A stretch of DNA of 21,188 nt from an uncultured Lachnospiraceae bacterium. GTDB lineage: Bacteria; Bacillota; Clostridia; Lachnospirales; Lachnospiraceae. Below the pieces are notes generated by a model. It was not told where the DNA came from, did no database searches, and saw only the letters and a program-made list of their open reading frames with translations. The stretch covers positions 1 to 21,188 of the forward strand of contig CALGGH010000273.1 of the NCBI GenBank assembly GCA_937916415.1, written 5' to 3'. The position numbers and the translations under genes were made by a program. Shown one piece after another: positions 7,278 to 13,351 of the stretch (its first letter is position 1; every line of letters starts with the position of its first letter).

Positions 7278-7347
7278 TGGGCATAGAAATACATCCATGT
7301 ATTTCTGAACATGCCCCGTCTCATCCATGAGACATTGGGCATAGAAA
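7276..7347 (+). promoter_or_regulatory. Structured leader or operator region of the M15 peptidase gene
   Basis: A 14-base direct repeat ATTGGGCATAGAAA occurs at 7276-7289 and 7334-7347. Between the copies are a perfect palindrome AGAAATACAT-CC-ATGTATTTCT (7285-7306), then ATGCCC (7311-7316), then a hairpin GTCTCA-TCCA-TGAGAC (7318-7333). ATGCCC can pair with GGGCAT at 7279-7284, closing the first hairpin, or with GGGCAT at 7337-7342, closing the second; the two are mutually exclusive. If transcription starts near 7284, only the second pairing exists in RNA, and the first palindrome would suit an operator. The function is inferred; I recognise no known riboswitch. Confidence 0.5.
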
Positions 7348-7373
7348 GAAGGGAAAAAAATAAGGAACAAGAC

Positions 7374-8522
7374 ATGAAGCTTAACGAACTGATAAAACGG
7401 ACCAATCAAAAAAACAAATACTTTCTGCCGGTCGTGCAGGGGCTTGGCGCGATTGCACTCATAACCGCCATCTCGGTGATCAGCGTGCATTTTTTGACAG
7501 GCGACTCGCTGAGCGATTACGCGGAGGCCAATCCTGAAAAGGCTTATGCCGGGCGAACGATTGAGGAACTGCAGTCAGATGCTACGCCAACCGCGAAAAA
7601 GAGCGGTGCGGATGCGGGGACGGAACACCCAAGGGCAGAGGAAAAGAGCGCTACGGATGCAGGATCGGAAATCATAAGGGCTGAGAAAAAGAGCGGTGCG
7701 GATTCAAAACCGGATGGCACAAAGGAAACCGAACTGACAGGAATGGCAGAGTCTGCGGATTCAGTTGACATAACTAAAGGCGATGATGCGACTGCCGATG
7801 GTACGCCGGATAAAACTGAGTCAGCCGATGATGATTTGGTTGACATAACCTGTAACTACGTCACGTCTGCGCAGATCCACTTCTACGATCCGGACAATGC
7901 ATCCTCCCCGGACAGGGTCACGTACTCCGACGGCTTCTATTACGAGCCGCTTAACGAAGACATGATCACATACGTCACCGGCACTTCATATCCAGCCGAT
8001 GGCGCCAGCGAGGTTACCATCGATGACCTGAGATACGTCGGGATCAAATACGTTGATTTCAATGGAACCGTGCAGGCAGGCGAACTCATGGCCAACCGGG
8101 CGATCGCTCAGGACCTGGTTGAGATTTTTTCAGAACTGTATGAATCCGGATACCAGCTGGAAAGGGTTGTCCTCATAGATAACTACGGCGGCGATGACAC
8201 GGCTTCGATGTCCGCAAACAACACTTCCTGCTTCAACTACCGCGTCGTCGAAGGTTCCTCTTCCCTGTCAAAGCACGCCTACGGCCTGGCCATGGACGTG
8301 AATCCCTATTACAACCCTTACGTAGTCTTTGGCAAGGGTGAAGGCGGTTCGGACTACGTATCTCCGCCCGGCAGCGATGCCTACGCCGACAGAAGCGCAT
8401 CCTTTGCCTACAAGATCGACGAAAACGACCTGTGCTACCGACTGTTCAAGGAGCATGGCTTCACCTGGGGCGGCGACTGGAATTCCTGCAAGGACTATCA
8501 GCATTTCCAGAAGACTAAATAG
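7374..8522 (+). CDS. Membrane-anchored M15-family metallopeptidase (D-Ala-D-Ala carboxypeptidase/endolysin-like)
   Basis: The gene predicts a zinc peptidase acting on peptidoglycan peptides outside the membrane. The 382-residue product has a short basic N-terminus, one transmembrane anchor (about 17-42) and a charged, Ala/Asp/Lys/Glu-rich linker (about 50-155). Its C-terminal catalytic domain runs from about 185. Zinc ligands are H301 and D308 in SKHAYGLAMDVNP and H377 in DYQHF; D374 sits where M15C endolysins have the catalytic acid. IDNYGGDDTASMSANNTS is typical of the M15_4 branch. The linker has three imperfect 15-residue repeats starting KKSGAD or EKSATD (residues 75-119). The start at 7374 has AAGGA seven bases upstream; the in-frame ATG at 7311 lies inside hairpin sequence without a ribosome binding site. 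It is the only intact plus-strand gene, between rplQ and ecfA1. The exact substrate bond is not known. Confidence 0.87.
   Translation: MKLNELIKRTNQKNKYFLPVVQGLGAIALITAISVISVHFLTGDSLSDYAEANPEKAYAGRTIEELQSDATPTAKKSGADAGTEHPRAEEKSATDAGSEIIRAEKKSGADSKPDGTKETELTGMAESADSVDITKGDDATADGTPDKTESADDDLVDITCNYVTSAQIHFYDPDNASSPDRVTYSDGFYYEPLNEDMITYVTGTSYPADGASEVTIDDLRYVGIKYVDFNGTVQAGELMANRAIAQDLVEIFSELYESGYQLERVVLIDNYGGDDTASMSANNTSCFNYRVVEGSSSLSKHAYGLAMDVNPYYNPYVVFGKGEGGSDYVSPPGSDAYADRSASFAYKIDENDLCYRLFKEHGFTWGGDWNSCKDYQHFQKTK
7596..7730 (+). repeat. Three tandem 45-base repeats in the peptidase linker
   Basis: Three consecutive 45-base units (7596-7640, 7641-7685, 7686-7730) encode 15-residue repeats. Units 1 and 2 are close throughout; unit 3 matches well only over its first six codons (AAAAAGAGCGGTGCGGAT in units 1 and 3). 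Being in frame, they lengthen or shorten the spacer between membrane anchor and catalytic domain without breaking it, and copy number may vary between strains. Confidence 0.75.
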
Positions 8523-8574
8523 GATATGTTGTTAGTTGACATAATATGGCACATGCTTGACGGTCTTATTGCGC

Positions 8575-8613
8575 AAAAAAATGCCGGGAAGAATGAATCA
8601 TCTTCCCGGCATT
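8575..8613 (-). terminator. Intrinsic terminator of the alpha operon (after rplQ)
   Basis: A 13-bp perfect GC-rich hairpin (8580-8592 with 8601-8613, 8-base loop) lies just after the rplQ stop. On the minus strand it is followed by TTTTTT, the textbook rho-independent form. The opposing peptidase gene ends 50-60 bases to the left. For plus-strand transcripts the hairpin forms but lacks a following T run, so it would be a weak terminator in that direction. Confidence 0.92.
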
Positions 8614-8633
8614 CATCATATACGCATAATCAT

Positions 8634-9245
8634 TTATACCAGCTCAAGAACCACTTCCATGGCTGCGTCGCCCTTGCGGGGACCGATCTTTACGATCCTT
8701 GTATATCCGCCCTTGCGGTCAGCATACCTGGGAGCGATCTCATCGAAGAGCCTGGCTACCATGTCCACTTTCTTGATGGCCTTTTTGTAACCAGCGCCCT
8801 TCTTGTCGGGCGTCTCGGTCACGCCATAAAGAACCTTCAGCATCTGGTGCCTTGCATGTAGCCTGCTGGGCTGATCCTTCTTGATCTCACGGGTCTCGGT
8901 GTCATAAACGGTGACAACCTTGCCGTTTTCCTTGCGAATGATCTTGCCCTTGTCATCACGGGTGGTCTCGGAGAGAACCTTAGTCGGATCATCCCTGTCC
9001 ACGATCTGCTTTACCCTCTTGCCATCCTTGTCCTTCCTGGCCACCTTGGCTTCGATGGTAACCATGTCATAGTTATCCTTTTCCTTGATCGCAAGCGCGA
9101 TGAGTCCTTCAGCTATCTTCTTCACTTCCTTAGCCTTGGTCTCAGTGGTAACTATCCTTCCATGATAAAGAAGAGCCGTTACCTGGTTTCTGAGCAGGGC
9201 CTTTCTCTGATCTGAGGTTCTGCCTAATTTTCTGTACTTTGCCAT
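8634..9245 (-). CDS. rplQ: Large ribosomal subunit protein L17, long clostridial form
   Basis: L17 sits near the exit tunnel of the 50S subunit. The 203-residue product begins MAKYRKLGRTSDQRKALLRN, continues with TTETKAKEVKKIAE near residue 33, and ends with YTRIVKIGPRKGDAAMEVVLELV-type sequence, all L17-specific. Most bacterial L17 proteins are about 120-130 residues. This one has a charged insertion at roughly residues 60-126 (rich in K, D, E and R), a feature I know from Lachnospiraceae relatives, here apparently on the long side. It is the last gene of the alpha operon, 84 bases after rpoA. Confidence 0.96.
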   Translation of the reverse strand: MAKYRKLGRTSDQRKALLRNQVTALLYHGRIVTTETKAKEVKKIAEGLIALAIKEKDNYDMVTIEAKVARKDKDGKRVKQIVDRDDPTKVLSETTRDDKGKIIRKENGKVVTVYDTETREIKKDQPSRLHARHQMLKVLYGVTETPDKKGAGYKKAIKKVDMVARLFDEIAPRYADRKGGYTRIVKIGPRKGDAAMEVVLELV

Positions 9246-9329
9246 TTCTAATTCCTTTCATTTCCGTCCATCTGGACGGGTACATACATGTGCTGCTTCG
9301 GTCTTATCATATATGTCAACTGCCGGCGA

Positions 9330-10298
9330 TCAAAGGTCTTCCACGTCGTTCTTGAGGCTCAGCCCCATGTCTTCAAGCTTCTTGAGCACTTCATCCAGGG
9401 ACTTTTTGCCCAGGTTACGTACCTTCATCATGTCGCCGGGAGTCTTGTTGATCAGATCCTCAACGGTATTGATGTTGGCGCGCTTCAGGCAGTTGTATGA
9501 ACGAACTGAAAGCTCCAGTTCGTCGATGCTGAGCGTCATCACCTTATCGTTGTTTATTCCCTCGTCATCGGAACGGATGACGGGACCGCCAAGCTGTGCC
9601 ACCTCGCTGAGGTTAACGAACAGTGACAGGTGCTCGCTCAGTATCTTGGCTGCGAGGCTGACTGCCTCGTCGGGGCCGAGCGTGCCGTTGGTAACCACGT
9701 CCAACGTCAGCTTATCGTAATCCGTAATCTGGCCCACACGGGTGTTGACTACGGATACGTTAACTCTTTCTACGGGAGTGTAGATCGAATCGATCGGAAT
9801 CACTCCGATGGGCATGTCTTCCGTCTTGTTTCGGTCGGATGACACGTATCCCCTGCCCTTGGTGATCGTCAGCTCAATGTACAGCTTAGTGTTCTTGCCG
9901 CTGAGTGTGGCGATAACCTGATTGGGGTTCAGGATGACTATATCCTGATCGGCCTGGATGTCAGCTCCGGTAACCAGGCCCTCACCCTCATACTCGATGT
10001 AAGCGGTCTTGATCTCGTTGGACTCGGAATTGTTCTGGATAACCAGTCCCTTGATGTTCATTATGATCTCGGTCACGTCCTCCTTAACTCCGGGAATGGT
10101 CGAGAACTCGTGCAAAACTCCTTCAATCTTGATTTGGCTTACGGCTGCACCGGGCAGGGAAGACAGCATGATCCTACGAAGTGAATTGCCAAGGGTATTG
10201 CCATATCCTCTTTCGAGGGGCTCAACAACAAATCTGCCGAATTTGTTGTCGTTGGAGATTTCATCAACCACAATATTAGGTCTTTCAAAATCAAACAT
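9330..10298 (-). CDS. rpoA: DNA-directed RNA polymerase subunit alpha
   Basis: The alpha subunit dimerises to seed polymerase assembly, and its C-terminal domain contacts UP elements and activators. The 322-residue product has the N-terminal assembly domain (FVVEPLERGYGNTLGNSLRR near residue 23) and a linker near 235-255. The C-terminal domain has LSVRSYNCLKRANI (263-276), where R266 corresponds to the DNA-contacting R265 of E. coli, and RNLGKKS (294-300). The length is slightly above the usual 315. It lies in its normal place between rpsD and rplQ. Confidence 0.98.
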   Translation of the reverse strand: MFDFERPNIVVDEISNDNKFGRFVVEPLERGYGNTLGNSLRRIMLSSLPGAAVSQIKIEGVLHEFSTIPGVKEDVTEIIMNIKGLVIQNNSESNEIKTAYIEYEGEGLVTGADIQADQDIVILNPNQVIATLSGKNTKLYIELTITKGRGYVSSDRNKTEDMPIGVIPIDSIYTPVERVNVSVVNTRVGQITDYDKLTLDVVTNGTLGPDEAVSLAAKILSEHLSLFVNLSEVAQLGGPVIRSDDEGINNDKVMTLSIDELELSVRSYNCLKRANINTVEDLINKTPGDMMKVRNLGKKSLDEVLKKLEDMGLSLKNDVEDL

Positions 10299-10347
10299 TA
10301 AGAATCCTCCTCATAGTCATCTCTATAATCGACGTCTACCCCGTTTA

Positions 10348-10941
10348 TTACTTGGAATACAACTCGACTATAAGCATCTCGTTAACGGGAACGTCGATCT
10401 GCTCTCTCTTGGGAAGCTCCTTGATGGTGGCCGTCAGGTTATCGAGATCGGTATCGAGCCACTCGGGATAAAGCCTGCCGCCCGTAACCTCTACGATGTC
10501 CTTGTAACGCTGCATGGACTTAGCCTTCTCGCTGATGGCGACCACGTCACCTGCCTTGCACTGATATGAGGGGATGCTGATAACCTTGCCGTTAACGGTA
10601 ACGTGCTTATGTCCGACGATCTGCCTTGCCTCTCTTCTGGTACGGGCAAAACCTGCGCGGAAAGCAACGTTGTCAAGCCTTGACTCAAGCATGACCATAA
10701 GGTTCTCACCGGTCATTCCCTTCATCCGGTCAGCCTTCTTATAGTAATTGCGGAAGGGTTTCTCAAGCACTCCGTAAATGAACTTGGCCTTCTGCTTCTC
10801 ACGAAGCTGAAGTCCGTATTCAGATACCTTTCTGCCGGAACGGTTTGATTTTCTCTTTGATTTCTTGTCGTATCCCAGGAAAGTGGGATCAAGCTCAAGC
10901 GACCTGCATCTCTTGAGCACGGGTGTCTTATCTACTGCCAT
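10348..10941 (-). CDS. rpsD: Small ribosomal subunit protein S4 (zinc-free type)
   Basis: S4 is a primary binder of 16S rRNA that nucleates 30S assembly, and in many bacteria it represses its own operon. The 197-residue product opens MAVDKTPVLKRCRSLELDP and has YGLQLREKQKAKFIYGVLEKPFRNYY-type core sequence. The S4 RNA-binding domain (LESRLDNVAFRAGFARTRREA, then HKHVTVNGK) lies near residues 86-120. The N-terminal four-cysteine zinc cluster is absent, the form common in Clostridia. It is preceded by a 98-base spacer after rpsK and an AGAAAGGA ribosome binding site. Confidence 0.97.
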   Translation of the reverse strand: MAVDKTPVLKRCRSLELDPTFLGYDKKSKRKSNRSGRKVSEYGLQLREKQKAKFIYGVLEKPFRNYYKKADRMKGMTGENLMVMLESRLDNVAFRAGFARTRREARQIVGHKHVTVNGKVISIPSYQCKAGDVVAISEKAKSMQRYKDIVEVTGGRLYPEWLDTDLDNLTATIKELPKREQIDVPVNEMLIVELYSK

Positions 10942-11039
10942 GATTCTTCCTTTCTGATAATAAGAAAATTAATGTTCCACAGTCGTTTACGTACGTACGA
11001 GCCATACTTCATCCGACACAGTTACGACGAAATGGACTA

Positions 11040-11432
11040 TTATACCCTTCTTCTCTTGGGCGGGCGGCATCCATTGTGGGGAACCGGCGTAACGTCGCAA
11101 ATGCTCGTAACCTGCAGTCCGTTGGCTGCAAGTGCCCTGATGGCGGCTTCACGTCCTGAACCCGGTCCCTTTACAAAGACGTCAACGCTCTTGAGTCCAT
11201 GTATGAGCGCAGCCTTCGTAGCAGTCTCTGCTGCCATCTGTGCTGCATAGGGAGTAGATTTCCTTGAACCTCTGAAGCCCAGGCCGCCTGCACTCGCCCA
11301 GCTTAAAGCATTACCTGCGCTATCCGTCAGGGTAACGATGGTATTGTTAAAAGAAGCCTGAATGTGAGCCTGTCCATGTTCAACGTTTTTCTTGACACGT
11401 TTCTTTGTGACTTTTCTGGTAACCTTTGCCAT
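11040..11432 (-). CDS. rpsK: Small ribosomal subunit protein S11
   Basis: S11 is part of the 30S platform, lining the mRNA exit. The 130-residue product has a basic start (MAKVTRKVTKKRVKKNVEHG), then AHIQASFNNTIVTLTD, GFRGSRKSTPYAAQ near residue 53, KGPGSGREAAIRAL near 88, and the conserved tail DVTPVPHNGCRPPKRRRV. Length and motifs are normal. It lies between rpsM and rpsD with spacers of about 97 bases on each side, longer than usual for this operon. Confidence 0.98.
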   Translation of the reverse strand: MAKVTRKVTKKRVKKNVEHGQAHIQASFNNTIVTLTDSAGNALSWASAGGLGFRGSRKSTPYAAQMAAETATKAALIHGLKSVDVFVKGPGSGREAAIRALAANGLQVTSICDVTPVPHNGCRPPKRRRV

Positions 11433-11463
11433 AAAACTAACCTACTTTCTCATAAAGATGATC

Positions 11464-11512
11464 TTGTGCACTCGCACAACAACTAACAACTCCTAACTCA
11501 TGCGGCAATGAG
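11464..11512 (-). promoter_or_regulatory. Two small hairpins in the rpsM-rpsK spacer
   Basis: A 6-bp hairpin TTGTGC/GCACAA with a 4-base loop (11464-11479) and a 5-bp hairpin CTCAT/ATGAG with a 6-base loop (11497-11512) lie between the rpsM stop and the rpsK ribosome binding site. Neither is followed by a T run, so termination is unlikely. They may protect mRNA ends after processing or set relative expression. Confidence 0.35.
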
Positions 11513-11529
11513 AAGTCCCTTAACGTAAA

Positions 11530-11898
11530 TTACTTCTTCTTGCCGGCAACCGTACGCTTGGGGCCCTTGCGGGTACGAGCGTTGGTCTTGGTATTCTGTC
11601 CACGTACGGGAAGTCCCTTACGATGACGAATGCCCCTGTAGCAACCGATCTCCTGCAGGCGCTTGATGTTCATTGCCACTTCTCTTCTCAGGTCACCTTC
11701 GACGACGTAATCTCTCTCGATGATCTCCGAGATCTTCTTTACTTCATCATCGGTCAGCTCCCTGACACGGGTGTCAGGATTGACCTTGGCAGCTTCCAAT
11801 ATCTTATTGGAGCTTGTCTTGCCAATTCCGTAGATATAGGTGAGACCTATCTCTACACGTTTGTCTCTGGGTAAGTCAATACCAACTATACGAGCCAT
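11530..11898 (-). CDS. rpsM: Small ribosomal subunit protein S13
   Basis: S13 forms bridges between subunits at the head of 30S and contacts P-site tRNA. The 122-residue product begins MARIVGIDLPRDKRVEIGLT, has YGIGKTSSNKIL near residue 24 (helix-two-turns-helix), RLQEIGCYRGIRHRKGLPVRGQNT near 84, and the basic tail ARTRKGPKRTVAGKKK. GGAGGT precedes the start. It is separated from rpmJ by a 139-base spacer that holds a compact predicted RNA fold (11957-11999). Confidence 0.98.
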   Translation of the reverse strand: MARIVGIDLPRDKRVEIGLTYIYGIGKTSSNKILEAAKVNPDTRVRELTDDEVKKISEIIERDYVVEGDLRREVAMNIKRLQEIGCYRGIRHRKGLPVRGQNTKTNARTRKGPKRTVAGKKK

Positions 11899-11956
11899 AC
11901 ATTACCTCCATTGTGTTTTTCACTGATCTGCGCAAAAATGCGACGTCATACTAATT

Positions 11957-11999
11957 GATAGGGGCATTTTCATGCCCAACCATCCCAAGATGGCCTATC
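11957..11999 (-). promoter_or_regulatory. Predicted three-way-junction RNA upstream of rpsM
   Basis: In RNA (minus) orientation, an outer stem GATAG/CTATC (11999-11995 with 11961-11957) encloses two hairpins. One is CCATC-TTGG-GATGG (11993-11980). The other is GGGCAT-GAAA-ATGCCC (11977-11962) with a GNRA tetraloop. All 16 base pairs are Watson-Crick with only three unpaired junction bases. The element sits 58 bases before rpsM, the position where the alpha-operon S4-binding leader lies in E. coli. A regulatory role, for example S4 autoregulation, is inferred from position and shape. Confidence 0.5.
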
Positions 12000-12014
12000 C
12001 GGCAATCCGGCATC

Positions 12015-12040
12015 AAAAAGTAAGAGCTTATGGCTCCTTA
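12015..12040 (-). terminator. Weak attenuator-like hairpin at the rpmJ stop
   Basis: On the minus strand, TAAG(G)AGC-CATAA-GCTCTTA forms a 7-bp stem with one bulge that includes the rpmJ stop codon. It is followed by CTTTTTG. It resembles a weak intrinsic terminator that might reduce transcription from rpmJ into the rest of the alpha operon. The stem is short, so confidence is low. Confidence 0.35.
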
Positions 12041-12151
12041 CCCTTGTACCTGCTTATGCTTAGGATTCTCACAAATGATCCTGATCTTGCCTTTTCTTTT
12101 GATGACTTTGCACTTCTCACAGATCGGCTTTACTGATGAGCGAACTTTCAT
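12038..12151 (-). CDS. rpmJ: Large ribosomal subunit protein L36 (zinc type)
   Basis: L36 is the smallest 50S protein. The 37-residue product was read directly from the sequence: MKVRSSVKPICEKCKVIKRK at the start and ENPKHKQVQG at the end. Zinc ligands are C11, C14, C27 and H32, so this is the C+ form. The start has GGAAGGAGGGAG about seven bases upstream. It is the first gene of the alpha operon, with a promoter 80 bases upstream. It was too short to be picked up by ordinary ORF length cut-offs. Confidence 0.97.
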   Translation of the reverse strand: MKVRSSVKPICEKCKVIKRKGKIRIICENPKHKQVQG

Positions 12152-12204
12152 GTTTACTCCCTCCTTCCAATTATGGAAAACCGCCGTCCAGATAAGTATT
12201 TAGC

Positions 12205-12220
12205 CTGTTCCGAAGAGCAG
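12205..12220 (-). promoter_or_regulatory. UUCG-tetraloop hairpin near the 5' end of the alpha-operon mRNA
   Basis: In RNA orientation, CTGCTC-TTCG-GAACAG forms a 6-bp stem with one C-A mismatch, closed by the very stable C(UUCG)G tetraloop. It starts about four bases after the expected transcription start (near 12224), a position typical of hairpins that protect mRNA 5' ends. The function is inferred. Confidence 0.45.
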
Positions 12221-12230
12221 ACCGAATGAT

Positions 12231-12259
12231 ATTATATCACCCGAGGTGCATATAATCAA
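12231..12259 (-). promoter_or_regulatory. Promoter of the alpha operon (rpmJ-rpsM-rpsK-rpsD-rpoA-rplQ)
   Basis: On the minus strand, TTGATT (12259-12254), a 17-base spacer and a perfect TATAAT (12236-12231) form a strong sigma-A-type promoter. Expected initiation is near 12224, giving a 70-base leader before rpmJ. Directly upstream of the -35 lies the AT-rich repeat block at 12261-12334, which could act as an UP element. Confidence 0.75.
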
Positions 12260-12260
12260 C

Positions 12261-12334
12261 AATTATTTATCCATCCAAAAAATTATTTTCCATCCAAAAA
12301 ATTATTTCTTCATCCAAAAATTATTTTTCAAAAG
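12261..12334. repeat. AT-rich tandem repeats upstream of the alpha-operon promoter
   Basis: Three full units and one partial unit of AATTATTT(T/A/C)..CATCCAAAA repeat with a 19-20 base period: 12261-12280, 12281-12299, 12300-12319, 12320-12334. The block begins one base upstream of the -35 box. A-tracts spaced about two helical turns apart predict DNA curvature and resemble UP elements bound by the polymerase alpha C-terminal domain. Nothing in the block codes for protein. Confidence 0.75.
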
Positions 12335-12351
12335 CTTTGTGGATATGGGGA

Positions 12352-12570
12352 TCACTTATCTCTCCAGATGATCCTGCCCTTGGAGAGGTCATAAGGAGAC
12401 AATTCCATGGTCACCTTGTCGCCAGGCAGTATCCTTATGAAGTTTTGGCGCAGCTTGCCGCTGATGTGTGCCAGCACCACGTGCCCGTTCTCAAGTTCCA
12501 CCCTAAACATGGTGTTGGGCAGCTTTTCCACCACCGTTCCTTCAATTTCAATTACGTCCGCTTTAGACAT
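12352..12570 (-). CDS. infA: Translation initiation factor IF-1
   Basis: IF-1 binds the 30S A site during initiation. The 72-residue product begins MSKADVIEIEGTVVEKLPN, has the OB-fold core MFRVELENGHVVLAHISGKL and DKVTMELSPYDL, and ends GRIIWRDK; the length is exactly standard. The frame extends seven codons further upstream, but the ATG at 12570 has AGGAGG about nine bases before it and matches the family start. It overlaps the map stop by eight bases. Many Clostridia have a KOW-domain gene between map and infA; here there is none. Confidence 0.98.
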   Translation of the reverse strand: MSKADVIEIEGTVVEKLPNTMFRVELENGHVVLAHISGKLRQNFIRILPGDKVTMELSPYDLSKGRIIWRDK

Positions 12571-13351
12571 CGTACCGTCTTTCCTCCTCATGTAGCGTAA
12601 GTATTTCCGGTTCTGAATCCGTGATCAGAATCGTATTCTCATAGTGAGCGGAGTACTCTCCGTCACTCGTAACCACCGTCCATCCGTCGTCCAGCCACTC
12701 GACTTCCCACGTTCCTAGGTTGATCATGGGCTCGACGGCCAGCGTCATGCCGGGTTTTAACACAGGGCCCTTTTTTCTGACCCTGTAATTGGGTATCATC
12801 GGTTCTTCATGCAGGTGAGTTCCTATGCCGTGACCGCACAGGTCTTCGACTATGCCGTATCCGAAGGGAGTAACGTAATCGTCGATCGCGCCGCCTATCT
12901 CATACAGGTGATGGCCGGCCCTGGCAAATTTTATGCCCTCAAAAAAACTCTGCCTGGTCACTTCGATCAGCCTGGAGGCTTCCGGAGAAATCTCTCCCAC
13001 GCCATAGGTCCTGGCTGCATCCGAATGATATCCTTTATATATAAGGCCTGCATCCAGGCTGACTATGTCGCCCTCCTGCAGGATGCGGTTACGGGTGGGA
13101 ATGCCGTGAACCACTTCTTCGTTTACCGAAACGCATATGCTGGCGGGATAACCCTCATAGTTCAGGAAGTTCGGGATGCCTCCCTTTTGCCTGATGAGCT
13201 TCTCCCCGAGTTCATCGATGTCCGCCGTGCTGATCCCGGGCCTGACGAACTGTCCCAGCTCGTAGTGAACCTCCGACAGCAGCCTGCAGGACTCCCGCAT
13301 CAGTTCTATTTCCTTTTCGGTCTTGATCCCGATCTTCTTTCTTCCAAACAT
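12563..13351 (-). CDS. map: Methionine aminopeptidase, type I
   Basis: Map removes the initiator methionine from nascent proteins. The 262-residue product has the pita-bread fold motifs: H82 in EEVVHGIP, metal ligands D100 (SLDAGL) and D111 (HSDAART), the histidine in GHGIGTHLHEEP, and glutamates in AVEPMIN and AHYENT. The N-terminus MFGRKKIGIKTEKEIELMRES is a few residues longer than the shortest type Ia enzymes. It overlaps the adk stop by one base (TAATG) and infA by eight, so adk-map-infA is one translationally linked unit. Confidence 0.97.
   Translation of the reverse strand: MFGRKKIGIKTEKEIELMRESCRLLSEVHYELGQFVRPGISTADIDELGEKLIRQKGGIPNFLNYEGYPASICVSVNEEVVHGIPTRNRILQEGDIVSLDAGLIYKGYHSDAARTYGVGEISPEASRLIEVTRQSFFEGIKFARAGHHLYEIGGAIDDYVTPFGYGIVEDLCGHGIGTHLHEEPMIPNYRVRKKGPVLKPGMTLAVEPMINLGTWEVEWLDDGWTVVTSDGEYSAHYENTILITDSEPEILTLHEEERRYDV

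Noticed and set aside
7311..7373. Upstream ATG at 7311 as start of the peptidase
   Set aside because: That ATG lies in a stem of the leader and has no ribosome binding site; the ATG at 7374 has AAGGA at good spacing directly before the basic and transmembrane N-terminus.
8536..8541. Consensus TTGACA on the plus strand after the peptidase gene
   Set aside because: No -10 box lies at suitable spacing and transcription would run antisense into rplQ.
12003..12012. Short direct repeat of ATCCGGCA near the rpmJ stop
   Set aside because: Two 8-base copies are too short to distinguish from chance.
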